NCBI RefSeq assembly: GCF_032362555.1
Contig: NC_083525.1
Coordinates: 3,457,501 to 3,521,500, forward strand
Direction: 5' to 3'
Source: Amyelois transitella
Lineage: Eukaryota; Arthropoda; Insecta; Lepidoptera; Pyralidae
DNA length: 64,000 bases
Positions 1-23,673 of the stretch are shown here, piece by piece. The notes beneath the pieces were generated by a model that was given only the letters and a program-made list of their open reading frames with translations, had not been told where the DNA came from and did no database searches. Position 1 is the stretch's first letter. Every line of letters starts with the position of its first letter. Made by a program: the position numbers and the translations under genes.

Positions 1-304
1 ACTTTACTATAATATGTATGTAGGTACATGTTAGTAACAAATTTTCTAAATATTATCTTACTACCCCGCCCCGTGGTTACATGAAGAGATTATATAATGC
101 GATAAGGCCGACTTTTGTATACCACTTTAACAAAAGTTAAGGATACGTTATTTTTGTTATAATTATTTATTTATTTATATTCTATCTATTCATTAATCTA
201 ATACAATGCTATATATAATGGGTTTGTCCCACTTTGATGATGATGGGTGATTAAATTCCACATTGTTGTATATTAAGGGGCTGGTTATAAAAGATACATA
301 ACAT
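1..304. other. AT-rich non-coding DNA at left edge
   Basis: No coding potential or RNA gene is visible. The remaining 3' exon(s) of the minus-strand Es2 gene are not found here and must lie further left, so this stretch is inferred to be the inside of its last visible intron. The right part abuts a retroposon target-site duplication at 294-304. Confidence 0.4.
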
Positions 305-564
305 ACATACATACATATAATTACGTCTATATCCCTTGCGGGGTAGACAGAGCCAACAGTCTTGAAAAGACTGATAGGGCTTTGAGCTATTTGGCTTAAT
401 AATAGAATTGAGATTCAAATAGTGAAAGGTTGCTAGCCCATCGCCTAAAAGGAAAATCCCAAGTTTGTAAGCCTATCCCTTGGTCGCCTTTTACAACATC
501 CATGGGAACGAGATGGAGTAGTCGTATTCTTTTTTTTATTGGTGCCGGGAACCACACAGCACAT
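305..564 (-). mobile_element. SINE-like retroposon A with target-site duplication
   Basis: A 260-bp element bounded by an 11-bp direct repeat ATACATAACAT at 294-304 and 565-575. Read on the minus strand it starts near a GTGCC..GGCAC hairpin and ends in a (TATG)n-like tail. The same sequence, with core motifs such as GGGGTAGACAGAGCC, recurs at 14558, 39955, 52505, 59788, 60014 and 60447. The right-hand duplication ends about 10 bp from the 5' splice site of Es2 exon 6 (592), inside the intron. I see no clear tRNA boxes, so SINE-like is descriptive only. Confidence 0.8.
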
Positions 565-591
565 ATACATAACATTGTACAATATACTCAC

Positions 592-3500
592 GCAGGCAAA
601 GGTGTGTCTCCCCCGTCGAGGCGGAAGGGCGTGCCCTCGATTTCCCCCCACGTCATGAGCGGCGACGCGTCCGCCGCGGACCCGGGGCGCGGGCTCGGGG
701 TGCCCACGAGTGGGTACTCACACTCCTTCTCCGCTGCAATGCTGGTGCCGTCCACGCCTATCTTGCCTGTTACTGTTGCTCCCTGGATATTAAACAACAC
801 GGATTTATCATAAACATAAAAATATTACGGTGCGGTGTCTGAGAAAAAATACCGATTAAAATCGAACATTTTAAATAAATATAAATATATAATATAAATA
901 TTAGACTCGAAGTATATAGCTTCGAAAGTTGTGCTAATGTGTTCTTTGGTTTTTTTACGAAATGAACAATTTTTCTTTCTTCCTTTCTAACGAGATACTA
1001 CCTCAACCTTACTATAATTTATATTTAATACTTATATAGATAAACATCCGAGACCCAGGTCAATCAGATCAAGCTCTTTTTCATCATACCCTCTCGGGAT
1101 TCGTACACGGGACCTCCGACGGCACGGAAAAGCGCACTATCTCTGCGAAACAGACGCCTTACTTTGGTTGTTAACCATGCTTATAAAAGATACATAACAT
1201 GCTTAACCGGTGACGAAAAAACATCGTGAGGAAAACTGCGCAGGGCAGCTTCATTGCGGAGAAGAGTCCTCGCTACTAGCGACCTGCACATTTAATTGGA
1301 TGTGTGATATTGATGCAATATAAGCTAGGTTCCCCTGGAAAGGTTGCGGAGGTCAGGCGTAGCTTTGTCCTGGTTTGGATAAGCCTGACTTATCCAATCC
1401 AATGATCACGATAAGAGGATGCTCCCTAAGGAAAGTCAGGTTTACCTGGCTCTTGGCTATAGCAGTGATAGCCTCCTTATTCTTGACGTGGTCAAAGGGC
1501 TCCGCTTTAAGCCTCGTGTTGTGATGCTGCAGCTCTGGCTTGGCCGGGGTTTGTTGATTTGCACCATCTGGGACGTACATTATGTAGTTCTTGGCTTTGT
1601 AGCGCCAGGTGTCTAACTGAAAAATTAAGGATAGACACAAAGTTGTTACTGAGAATTACTGGGACATTTTTAAAATAATATAAATATTAACGGGACAAAA
1701 TACACAGATTGAGTTAGCCTCGAAGTAAGTTCGAAACTTGTGTTACAAGATACTAACTCAATGATACTATATTTCATAATAAATAAGTATATAGAAAAAC
1801 ATCCAAGACCCAGGCCAATTATAAAATGTTCGTTTCTCGTCATGCCTTGGCCAGGATTCAAACCCGGGACCTCCGGTGTCACAGACAACGTCATGGCATT
1901 GATTGTCAGGTCATTGAGAAATAGTGTGTAGGGGTATTTTAAAGGAGGGTGATTTGTATTGAAGTCACATATTACTTGGTCTACTACTACTTATCCAATC
2001 GGTTAATGGGGAAAAATGAGACAATATAAATATGTAATAAGTGTACATAACAGAATTTGGAATAAAATAAGATTATTGAGGTAAATGTAACATCGCAAAT
2101 GATGGTTGTGACACCATAACGATTTCATATTACCTCTAATATCTGAGATTTATTTAACAGCCTGCGCTAAAAATGCAAGTTTACGAAACGTGACTTCTAT
2201 AGTTTAGAGTAGGTACAATATATTCATTTCATTCTATTACATATATTATTTCTATACTCATATAAAAGACCGATCCAATCAGAAGTAAAATTATTACCTC
2301 AGTTTGTCTGTCAGTCTGATCAGCTTGCTGCTCTATGGAAGGCAAGGCCAAGGCCGCATCCGCCAGGGCTATAGACTTCACTTCAGACTCAAACTGAGAG
2401 GCTAGTTTGGTTGCTCGCTTCTTGTTTTCAAGTGCGATCACACGATCGTAACTGGCATTGTCTTCACTCGTATGACTGGCTAGGAATGAGTCTGCAAGAA
2501 TAGAAGTAAAATTCAGTTGGTTTGTAGCTATTAGGAATTTTGGAACACCAAACAAACCTTAAACTATTTCTATGGATGTTTCAATTATTCCTTTAGTAGC
2601 TCATTGGTTGTATGGAAGAAATCTCTACACTGAGTTCATTTATGTATGTATTTACAAAAAAATATAATTTCAATTCACTAGAAAATTTCCTCTGCTGCCA
2701 TAATATGAAATCCCCCCGAGACGGATGGGGGAGAATTATTGTATACTCATTTTTAAGTTGGATTAAGCCAAACACATCTAACTTTTGTAAAAAGAGAACT
2801 GCTTCAAACCTATATTCCATTTTGAAGTCAGTTAGATTTTTAAAACCTTCTTAGTATAACAAACTCTTTCCTGAAAACCCAATCCAAATTGGTTCAGCGA
2901 TACACAAGGTAATTGTAGTCAAACATAATACATACAGGTCCAACTAAAAACCACCTCTTATTTTGAAGGAGGGAAAAATGGGATTCAGATTGGTGCAAAA
3001 AACAACACAAACAAATAAAATCATATTGTTGTTTCTTTTGGCCTTATAAGATACTAATATAAATTTTTTGGAAATATCTTTCAAGTATAGACATTGTTAA
3101 GTTTTACAGTATTATAATAATGTATGGATAATTTTTTTAAGATAGAAAAAAAGGTAATGTTACTTTGCCTCACCTAAAGTATGATTATCTGTAATGTCTT
3201 TTGGTTTTCCTTGTTTGCTCTCTTTGTTAGGGTCTGGTCTCTGTTCTCTCACTGTTGGTGCACATGGAGAGGCTAGTCTGTCCACTCCTGGGGTATCAAA
3301 TGTGGCTGGTGAATTATCTGAAATATTTGTTTTAACATTAACATCAAATGTAAAACCTGTCAATAATATACTTATTTATATAAGAACAAATCAAGGGGAA
3401 GTTGGTAAAAGGTTGTGTGTCTTGACTATAGAATTTAGATTCTGAGAAAGACTAAGCTTTCGGCCCATCACAAGCCAGTTCAAACCAAAAAAATAGGAAA

Positions 3501-3906
3501 TGCTACTTACAAGGTTCTGTTGGTGGTCTGCTCCCGCTGTATTTTCTGGTGATCTCTTGTAACTTCGCATAGTCTTTGTTTTCAGTAGCTTCCAAGAATT
3601 CATTTTGCGCATTTAGTTTCTCTAAGTCAGGGAAGAAATCCCTTTGAATAATTTTTGCAATTCCCTGTGAACACAAGAAGTTGAAATCATCGACATTATT
3701 ATTTTGTAGCTTAATTTGCTAAGTAAATAAATGTTGTTACAAAGACAAACCTCAACGTAAACATCTTCATCTAATACTTGAGCCTTGTGTTTGGTTTTCT
3801 TTTTGGGAACTTTTGGAATTTTGAAAACTGTGCTTTCACTTTTCAACAATTTCATGTTTCGGAGTGCTGCTTCGCCAGCTCTGGGTGTAGAAATACGTTC
3901 TTCCAT
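592..3906 (-). CDS. Es2: Es2/DGCR14 (ESS2) spliceosome-associated protein, 3' end missing
   Basis: Six exons are visible on the minus strand: 3751-3906, 3511-3664, 3174-3317, 2298-2491, 1446-1616 and 592-782, with consistent phases. The protein starts MEERISTPRAGEAALRNMKL and carries Es2 family hallmarks: LDEDVYVE, the IIQRDFFPDLEKLNAQNEFL block, the YNSPATFDTPGV block, SHTSEDNASYDRV, WRYKAKNYIMY and, in exon 6, LMTWGEIEGTPFRLDGGDTP. Family members (human DGCR14/ESS2, Drosophila Es2) are nuclear proteins associated with the spliceosomal C complex. Exon 6 ends in a good donor and the stop is not reached, so the C-terminal exon or exons lie beyond the left edge. The start lies 660 bp from the oppositely oriented BRPF1 start. 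Confidence 0.93.
903..1160 (-). mobile_element. tRNA-derived SINE copy (diverged)
   Basis: On the minus strand a B-box-like GTACGAATCCC follows a TAGTGCGC A-box-like block. The body contains the CATCCGAGACCCAGG motif shared with better copies at 1692 and 15016. It lies in Es2 intron 5. The left part is degenerate and its limit approximate. Confidence 0.6.
1692..1912 (-). mobile_element. tRNA-derived SINE copy
   Basis: On the minus strand the head has a B-box-like GGGTTTGAATCC preceded by GGAGGTCCC, then a body that includes GCCTGGGTCTTGGATG and ends near CTCAATCTGTGTATTT. Related copies lie at 903, 10120, 15016 and 60655. It is in Es2 intron 4. Confidence 0.7.
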
Positions 3907-4566
3907 GTCGATTACTAAATTTATTTAACCTCACGACAGAACCTTAGTAATTTAATGTATGGAAACATGAAAATGAGAAATTTCTTGGTTGTAAGAAAAG
4001 TACTACAGTTTTACTTTACACTTTGGAAAAGAAAAACACAATGCAATGTTTACTCGTGCGAATGACGTTTCTTCATACTTCAAATCTCGACTTTGACACT
4101 GAGATATGCGTAGGGCTGATACTTATAGTATTGACTAATTTAAAGATCGAGGATGGTTTTTATGATGGTACTATGACGATTTATATCTATTTTTAGCGCA
4201 TTTTTATCTATATTACTAACATGTTGAAATCGGCCGCAATGGTTGGTAAACATTTTTGTTTATTGTTTAGTCCTTTATGTCAATAGGCTGATGTAATTTA
4301 CATCTGTGCTTTAAAAAATGGAAATTTTGTAATAAACTGTCAACCAATGTCAAGTTGTCAAATTACGTTTCTCTGGGTCTGGAATCCGCTTGTCTTTCCC
4401 ATTCCCCTTTCACTACTAAAATTTATATTTTTTAAAAACTTATTTATTTAAAATGAAAATACGTCGTTGAAACGGATTTGATTATATTGTGTGCCTATAA
4501 TCAAATAAAAAATATTCATTAGCTTTACCATACAACTAAAATAACATGCCTAATTAAGCAGTCAAA
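3907..4566. promoter_or_regulatory. Shared Es2/BRPF1 intergenic promoter region
   Basis: 660 bp separate two divergent start codons and hold no ORF. No TATA box with clear spacing was recognised for either gene, as expected for housekeeping promoters. A bidirectional promoter is an inference from geometry alone. Confidence 0.5.
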
Positions 4567-17998
<13,432 letters not shown>

Positions 17999-19933
17999 CA
18001 AAGGTTTCGCTGCAGGTCTCGGAGACCTCCTAGGAATAGAACATTCACTTTTGGGAATTTCTCCTTGATGCATATCAGGACGCCTGATGACACTACAGAT
18101 TCTAGTGATTAGGTTGGTCTTTTTTTGCTTTTATTTATTTGTTATTTTCTCGTTTTGCAAACCAAATGAAATAAGAGAGATACATCAAATAAAAATGATC
18201 ATAAGTTTCTAAGTCTTTGTGAAATCTTTACATTAGAAATAACTGTTGCCATACAAATAGCGGGATGGTATGGTAAAATTTATCAAAATCATTCTGTATA
18301 TAAAGTACTATAAAGGTTAGAAGGATGTGGGGTGAGAACTTGCCGTGTTGGAATATAATATCTATGGATGTAGGTAGGTGTGTTAAAACTATAATTAGAA
18401 TATAAAAAACGTAAGTATGAACAACATAAGAAACAAAAATTGTAAAGGGGCTATAATAAGTAAAATCATAATGATTAAAGATTAAGGCTAATGTTGTCTT
18501 TGTAAGCGTTACAGAATAGGGTAATATTTTAATTGGAAAACGGTATGTGCTATAACAATTCTCTAAGTTTTGACGTACGTGATGTGAATAGTTTGATTAA
18601 TTTTAAGCCTACTAAAATTTGTTAAATTTGACGATTTTTGCGTAATTAATATTCAAAGATCTGTGAACCAAGTAATCCTTAGACATGTATGAAGCAAAAT
18701 GAATTTGTATATGTAGTTTTGAATATGCATACTAAACTTAGGACGCCAGCGTATTTTGGAAATGAATTTGAAAAATAGAAAATTGGTGTATTCTTCAAAT
18801 ACTTATATAAAATTTAGACCATCAAACAATATCGTCACAGCTCACAGCAGATATAGAGCAAGAGCCCGTGAACGCCAGACATACCTTATTTTGTAAAAGC
18901 TGAAAGTTTCTGTAAATATGCCTCTAGTACAGGTAGGAACGATCCCCACCTATGGTACTCAGGCAGTGGTTGCTTTGGCAGGTAGCAGGTAATAAAGGTA
19001 TACTTTTTTCAACCTGAAATTCATTAATTTGTAAAGCTCAATTTTTTGATATTTATTTAAATATCAAAAAATTTAGCTTTAATATCAATAAATTAAAACT
19101 AAACATGTATATAAATGTCTGAAAAATAAATTATTTTTCTAGTATCAAGATCAAGTAAAATACAGGTGGGGATCGTTCCTACTTGTACTAGAGGCATATT
19201 AAACAGAAACTTTCAGCTTTTACAAAATAAGGTATGTCTGGCGTTCACGGGCTCTTGGACTAATAGGATTCAAATTAACATATAAAAAATATGAATTGAG
19301 GTTCAAGAGCAGTGCGCCCCCTTAAGTTTGTGTTCATGTTTGGGTTGTATGTGGTTGTATGATTCTGGTAAAGGTGTTGAAAACCATAGGTACAAAGGGT
19401 AAATTAAAAGTATCTCCCTTGTTTTTTTTTATTTTGTAATTATGTAGTGGTTGGTATACATGCTGTTTTTGATAAATAAAATGAATTATTGAATAAGTTG
19501 AGTTTCATTTTATGGCTCTGTAGCCGGTAAGGTGTTTCATTACAAATTATCATCTGTGAAAAAAAATATTGAACAAGTTTTAACAATTAGTTATGTAGAA
19601 ATTAAAAGGTATAAAAAAATTGTCAAATAAGGTTCATGATCAGAACAAAATACTCAAGTGTGACAAGCATTTTGCCTCTTAATGATGTATTGTACTTATA
19701 TCAGGCAGTTTTTTTGTTCATTTATGCAGAAAATAGTAATTAATTTTTAAAAGACAAGGCCATAGGGGTAATAAAAACAACTGTTATTTGCTCAAACAAC
19801 TGTTGATCTACTTATTTTTAACCTTTAAAAATAACTATTTCAGAGAAATCAAAGAAATTGCACTATTGTAATTTGAAATACATAATATAATTCATATCAT
19901 TGATCTATATATTTAACTTAACAAATCATAAAT
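17999..19933. other. BRPF1 3' flank: UTR, polyadenylation candidates and foldback
   Basis: There is no coding frame. An AATAAA at 18188-18193 lies 190 bp after the BRPF1 stop. Further AATAAA sites lie near 19132 and 19480, so the 3' UTR could be short or could include the foldback at 18860-19256. The right part must hold the 3' end of the convergent NDUFA7 gene. Confidence 0.5.
18860..19256. repeat. Foldback element, 92-bp inverted arms
   Basis: The left arm 18860-18951 and right arm 19164-19256 are near-perfect reverse complements. Both contain AGAGCCCGTGAACGCCAGAC and GGAACGATCCCCACCT; differences are AA/TT in the middle, one G/A and a one-base length change. The 212-bp spacer holds a second, inner palindrome of about 23-bp arms (19034-19080, around GATATTTATTTAAATATC). 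No ORF and no clear target-site duplication were found. It may be a foldback or MITE-type DNA element, or a source of long hairpin RNA. Confidence 0.85.
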
Positions 19934-21136
19934 CTAGTCATAGTGCTTATCCCACAGGTATACCCTCCCAGGGGTAGGTCGTACATTCACTGCTTCTTTG
20001 GGAGCCCTGAAAACCAGTATTATGAAATTAGATTTTTGTACATTACATATTTGCCTTGTGATTGTTGTCATATAAAGGGTTTCACTAATAATATTATACA
20101 TGGCAAAGTGCATTCATTTTGTCACAAATTACACTTAATCAACTAGAATAATTTATTTGTTAATCTTGAATAATTTAATTACTAATAATAGACTAATCTT
20201 TGAAACACATAGGTGAATTTTAAGGAGGAAAATTTGCAGGAAGATTTAGCTTCACAAAAATATTTGTAATTATAAAACAACGCCAAACCAAAAGGAATGC
20301 CAAAAATATAGAAAATAAATATTTTTTACAAATTTAATAACTCTATGAAAATACATACCCTTTATCTGAGCTGGCTTCAATGAGCTGCTTAGTCACATCT
20401 AGAGGTGGAGCTACTGTCCTTCTTGCATCTCTTGTATAATAATAGTTCTGAGCATGTCTGTAATTACCCATCACATATATTAATATAACCTATTAAGGTT
20501 GTGTGTAGAAAGTCCGGCTTAGGTTTATGCAGTTTAAAATCTTTAACGTTTTTTAGTTACTTGTTTGCTTCTATATGAAAACATTTTTGAAAGCCTCTCA
20601 GGGAGGTGCAAGGTAATCATGTGCAATCATATGGCATATGTGATTGGGTGTTTTAGAAATAGATTTTGGATGCAATTACACGACAGTGATAATATTTTGT
20701 TAGTTTCAGAAAAGAAACTTCTGTCAACTGGCAAAATAAAAATGAAGAAGAATCAGTAGGTGTACTATAAATAGCAGTAATTTATAAAAGCTAAAAGCAT
20801 TGAAAGGGTTTCGTTGAGCAAGAGTATTGTCCAGTATTTCAGGAAATTCCAAAGGGAGTGAAGTGGAAGGTTTATAATTTGGCACATTGTTTACTTACTT
20901 ATGCGCCACCCCGTCAGGCAGCTTAGGAGGCGGCTGAGTCCTGTCGGCCAGCAAAGGCTCGAACCTCAAAGCATTTGTATGTTTTCTCTACGAGATAAAA
21001 CAATATTATTTAATTTCCATCCATAGGTTACATTACATAATAAAAATCAAAACAAAGTACTGACTCCTAAAAGAAAATTTCTAACGGCTTGGAGGACTGG
21101 GGAAACGTCCCGTAGCGGTGGTATTTGCTTGCCCAT
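19934..21136 (-). CDS. NDUFA7: NADH dehydrogenase 1 alpha subcomplex subunit 7 (B14.5a)
   Basis: Accessory subunit of mitochondrial complex I in the inner membrane. Four exons on the minus strand: 21065-21136, 20899-20987, 20359-20457, 19934-20006. They total 333 nt, 110 aa, matching the usual 100-115 aa. The protein begins MGKQIPPLRDVSPVLQ and contains the family signature RTQPPPKLPDGVAHK, then NYYYTRDARRTVAPP, and a C-terminal PTPGRVYLWDKHYD corresponding to the TPG/PAPPIKRW tail of vertebrate NDUFA7. All splice sites are GT..AG and phases agree. It converges on BRPF1 and diverges from the unrecognised 83-aa gene at 22128. Confidence 0.94.
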
Positions 21137-22127
21137 GTTTATTTTTAAATCTAAATGTAAACGAATAGTTGTTTGGATTCAGATTTCACTGAAAAATATA
21201 AGTTCAAGTACAATCTGTGTTGAATTAAATTCAACGAGAATCAAATTTTTATTCAATGACAATTCAACTCGACATTGACGTTGACAAAAAACAAGATTTT
21301 TTTGTAACGTTACGGGAGGCATTAGCATGGCATGGACAGGCATCTATTTAGAGTTTCCTATTTGATTAATTCGTGTTATAAGTTTCATAAAAAAGAGGAA
21401 CTAAATAAGTAGAATAAAATACAGTACCTACAAAAATTACCGAGTAAATTTTCTTCAATGATTTGTACATGTACTTATGTACGTATGAATTAAAAATATT
21501 GTACATATACCTATATCAAGTTCACCACTAAATTGATTTTGAAAAAAATCATTGGACAATATTATATAAAGGGGCGTGTGCAGGGTAAAGAACCGAGTTA
21601 GAGAATATCAAAATTGATAATTCTGATTGTCAAGTTTTAGCTTCGGCTCAGAATAATGACATAGATAATGTTATTATTCTGAGAATAAAATTGAATTGTA
21701 TTAATTTGAAAACAATATTAAATATGCGGATGTTGCTAAACAATAGCGGAAGATTTAGAAATAATTTATTTGTAGTAAGTTTATAAACTTCATGTAAAAT
21801 CAGACAGAAGTAACGGCCTGCCAGATCTGCCCGAGGTGGACTTACATAGCCTATATACATATTATAACACCCGCAGTTAATGTAGCTTACCTACCTACTG
21901 CAAAAGTAATAAGAGCAATTTTACACCCATAATTTCATTTTAATCGTAACGGTGGCTTATGCTTCAGACTTAGGTAGTAATTTTAGAGAAATCGGACCAA
22001 TTCTTCTATTAAATCTTCTGGCCAAATGACGAACATCACTGTGTAAATTTAAAAGCAACGATTCTTGATTCCAACTTGGACAATGGAAATTCTAATAAAA
22101 ATTTACATTATTTTTTAGTACAAATGT
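21137..22127. other. Intergenic region between NDUFA7 and the 83-aa gene
   Basis: 991 bp between two divergent starts, AT-rich and without convincing ORFs. A TTTTTTAG at 22111-22118 lies just before the 22128 ATG and could be a 5'-UTR intron acceptor. I see no recognisable repeat apart from weak AT tracts. Confidence 0.4.
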
Positions 22128-23290
22128 ATGAGTTCCGTGCCAATACCCGATCTTCATATTCTAAATGAAAAGTAAGTTTCAATTAAATTCTGATTTGTAG
22201 GTACAGTTACCTGCAGAGAGACCCACTGTTCATACAAACTGTGGCGGCATCTCTTATCTCTAACGACACACACCAACAATCTTTAGGTACAGGGTATTAC
22301 CTACAATGGAGAAGGTGACTCGCTCAGCCAATAGTAGCTCAGAGTATCTAAATTTCCACGGATTGAAGCTAAATGCAACCTCCGGTTCAACAACATCGTC
22401 GGGATCGCTTTTTCCCGGGCATATACCTACACGTTGCGTAGCTTAGCCGGCTTAAGATCTTCCCTTTTGTGGCGGTCGAGCCGATACATCGCTCCTGCTA
22501 CAAAACCAAAGCCATACCGGGTTCAAGTTTCTGCTACTATTTATAGTTCGAAAGATCTATAGCTTGATTTTGCAGAAAGAATGAAGGATATTATTTAAGA
22601 ACCAGTTCTTCCTTACTAACTTATACATTACTACATTGGTGTGATGTTCTTTATTATTCATTTATTACGTTTTGTAGGTGTGTGGTAAAACTAGATTTCC
22701 TGTATCCGCTTCGTAAGCCGGCGCCACCCCCACCGTCAAACGAGAGACAATGTTCACTCGCGGGGCAACCCAAAGAAGTGCCGACCGCTTTTTCAAACCT
22801 GAGGTAATTTTTTAAACAAATGGTTTTTTACGATAGGTCACATTTATCAGCTGCATAATGACCGGACATTATTTTCCTTGTATTTTTAAGTTAAACCGAA
22901 GTGCAAGAGAGAGATGAGACTTATGCCTTGTCCATAAATTCAAAATCTATGGTTTTCGACTTTCGTGGTGCCTTGTAGCATACGACCCGTTTGCGCTCTG
23001 AGGAGCCCCGTGTCCACCCGTTTCCTGTTTGATCCTGGTAAGAAGGAAACCTTTACCACTTTGGATGATGTGCTAGGAACTACGCGCCACCAGTTAATAT
23101 ACAGTCTTGGCTGAGATCCGCCTATTTTCATATCGACTGCCTTAATTCAGTGCATAGTTTATTTTTAAATTAACATACCTATAGTAATATAGTTTCAAAA
23201 TTTTTTAGAAATGACATCTTAGATAAATGGAATCAGAAGCCCGAGAAGGACAAATACAAGGAGATGGTGAAACACACATTCACTTATTAA
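22128..23290 (+). CDS. Unrecognised small protein, 83 aa, three exons
   Basis: Exons 22128-22171, 22678-22803 and 23209-23290 join in phase (252 nt including TAA). The protein begins MSSVPIPDLHILNEK, has a proline-rich middle PLRKPAPPPPSNERQ and ends KDKYKEMVKHTFTY. There is no signal peptide, membrane segment or cysteine pattern. An AATAAA at 23329-23334 lies 39 bp after the stop. I do not recognise the family. The case for a real gene is the three compatible splice junctions, the polyadenylation signal and non-repetitive codon use. An upstream exon cannot be excluded. Confidence 0.62.
22925..23130 (-). repeat. Possible interspersed repeat fragment in the 83-aa gene's intron 2
   Basis: A more GC-rich block than its surroundings, with an open 63-codon minus frame rich in Arg, Lys and Ser. 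It resembles no protein I know. It is recorded as a compositional island, probably repeat-derived. Confidence 0.25.
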
Positions 23291-23673
23291 CTAAAAAAAT
23301 GTAAAATGTATCGTCAGTTTTGTTTTTAAATAAAATGCCGTGTATCAACAAAAAAATTATTTATATTTAACTTATTCTACATAAATTTATCACAAATAAT
23401 GTTATTTACAATTTCAAGATCAGATCATTTTTGGTAGTATTGGCCTTAAGGTATTGAATGCATAAAAATAAGTATACCTTTCCAAAACTAAAATAGCATT
23501 AAACTTAAATTATACAAAGCAATTATCATATGAAACAGACAGCCTAAATGAGCATTTACAGAATAAAAGTATACACATTGATGTAAAGTCAATATTGAAA
23601 CTAATGTTAGTATGAGGCATGATTGTAAGTAGGTATGTAAGTAAGGGTACTTATTTGTCACTAATTAATTTCA

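Noticed and set aside
430-813. 127-codon plus-strand open frame
   Set aside because: It lies antisense to Es2 exon 6 and over a retroposon, and starts at a non-ATG codon; the minus-strand reading matches Es2.
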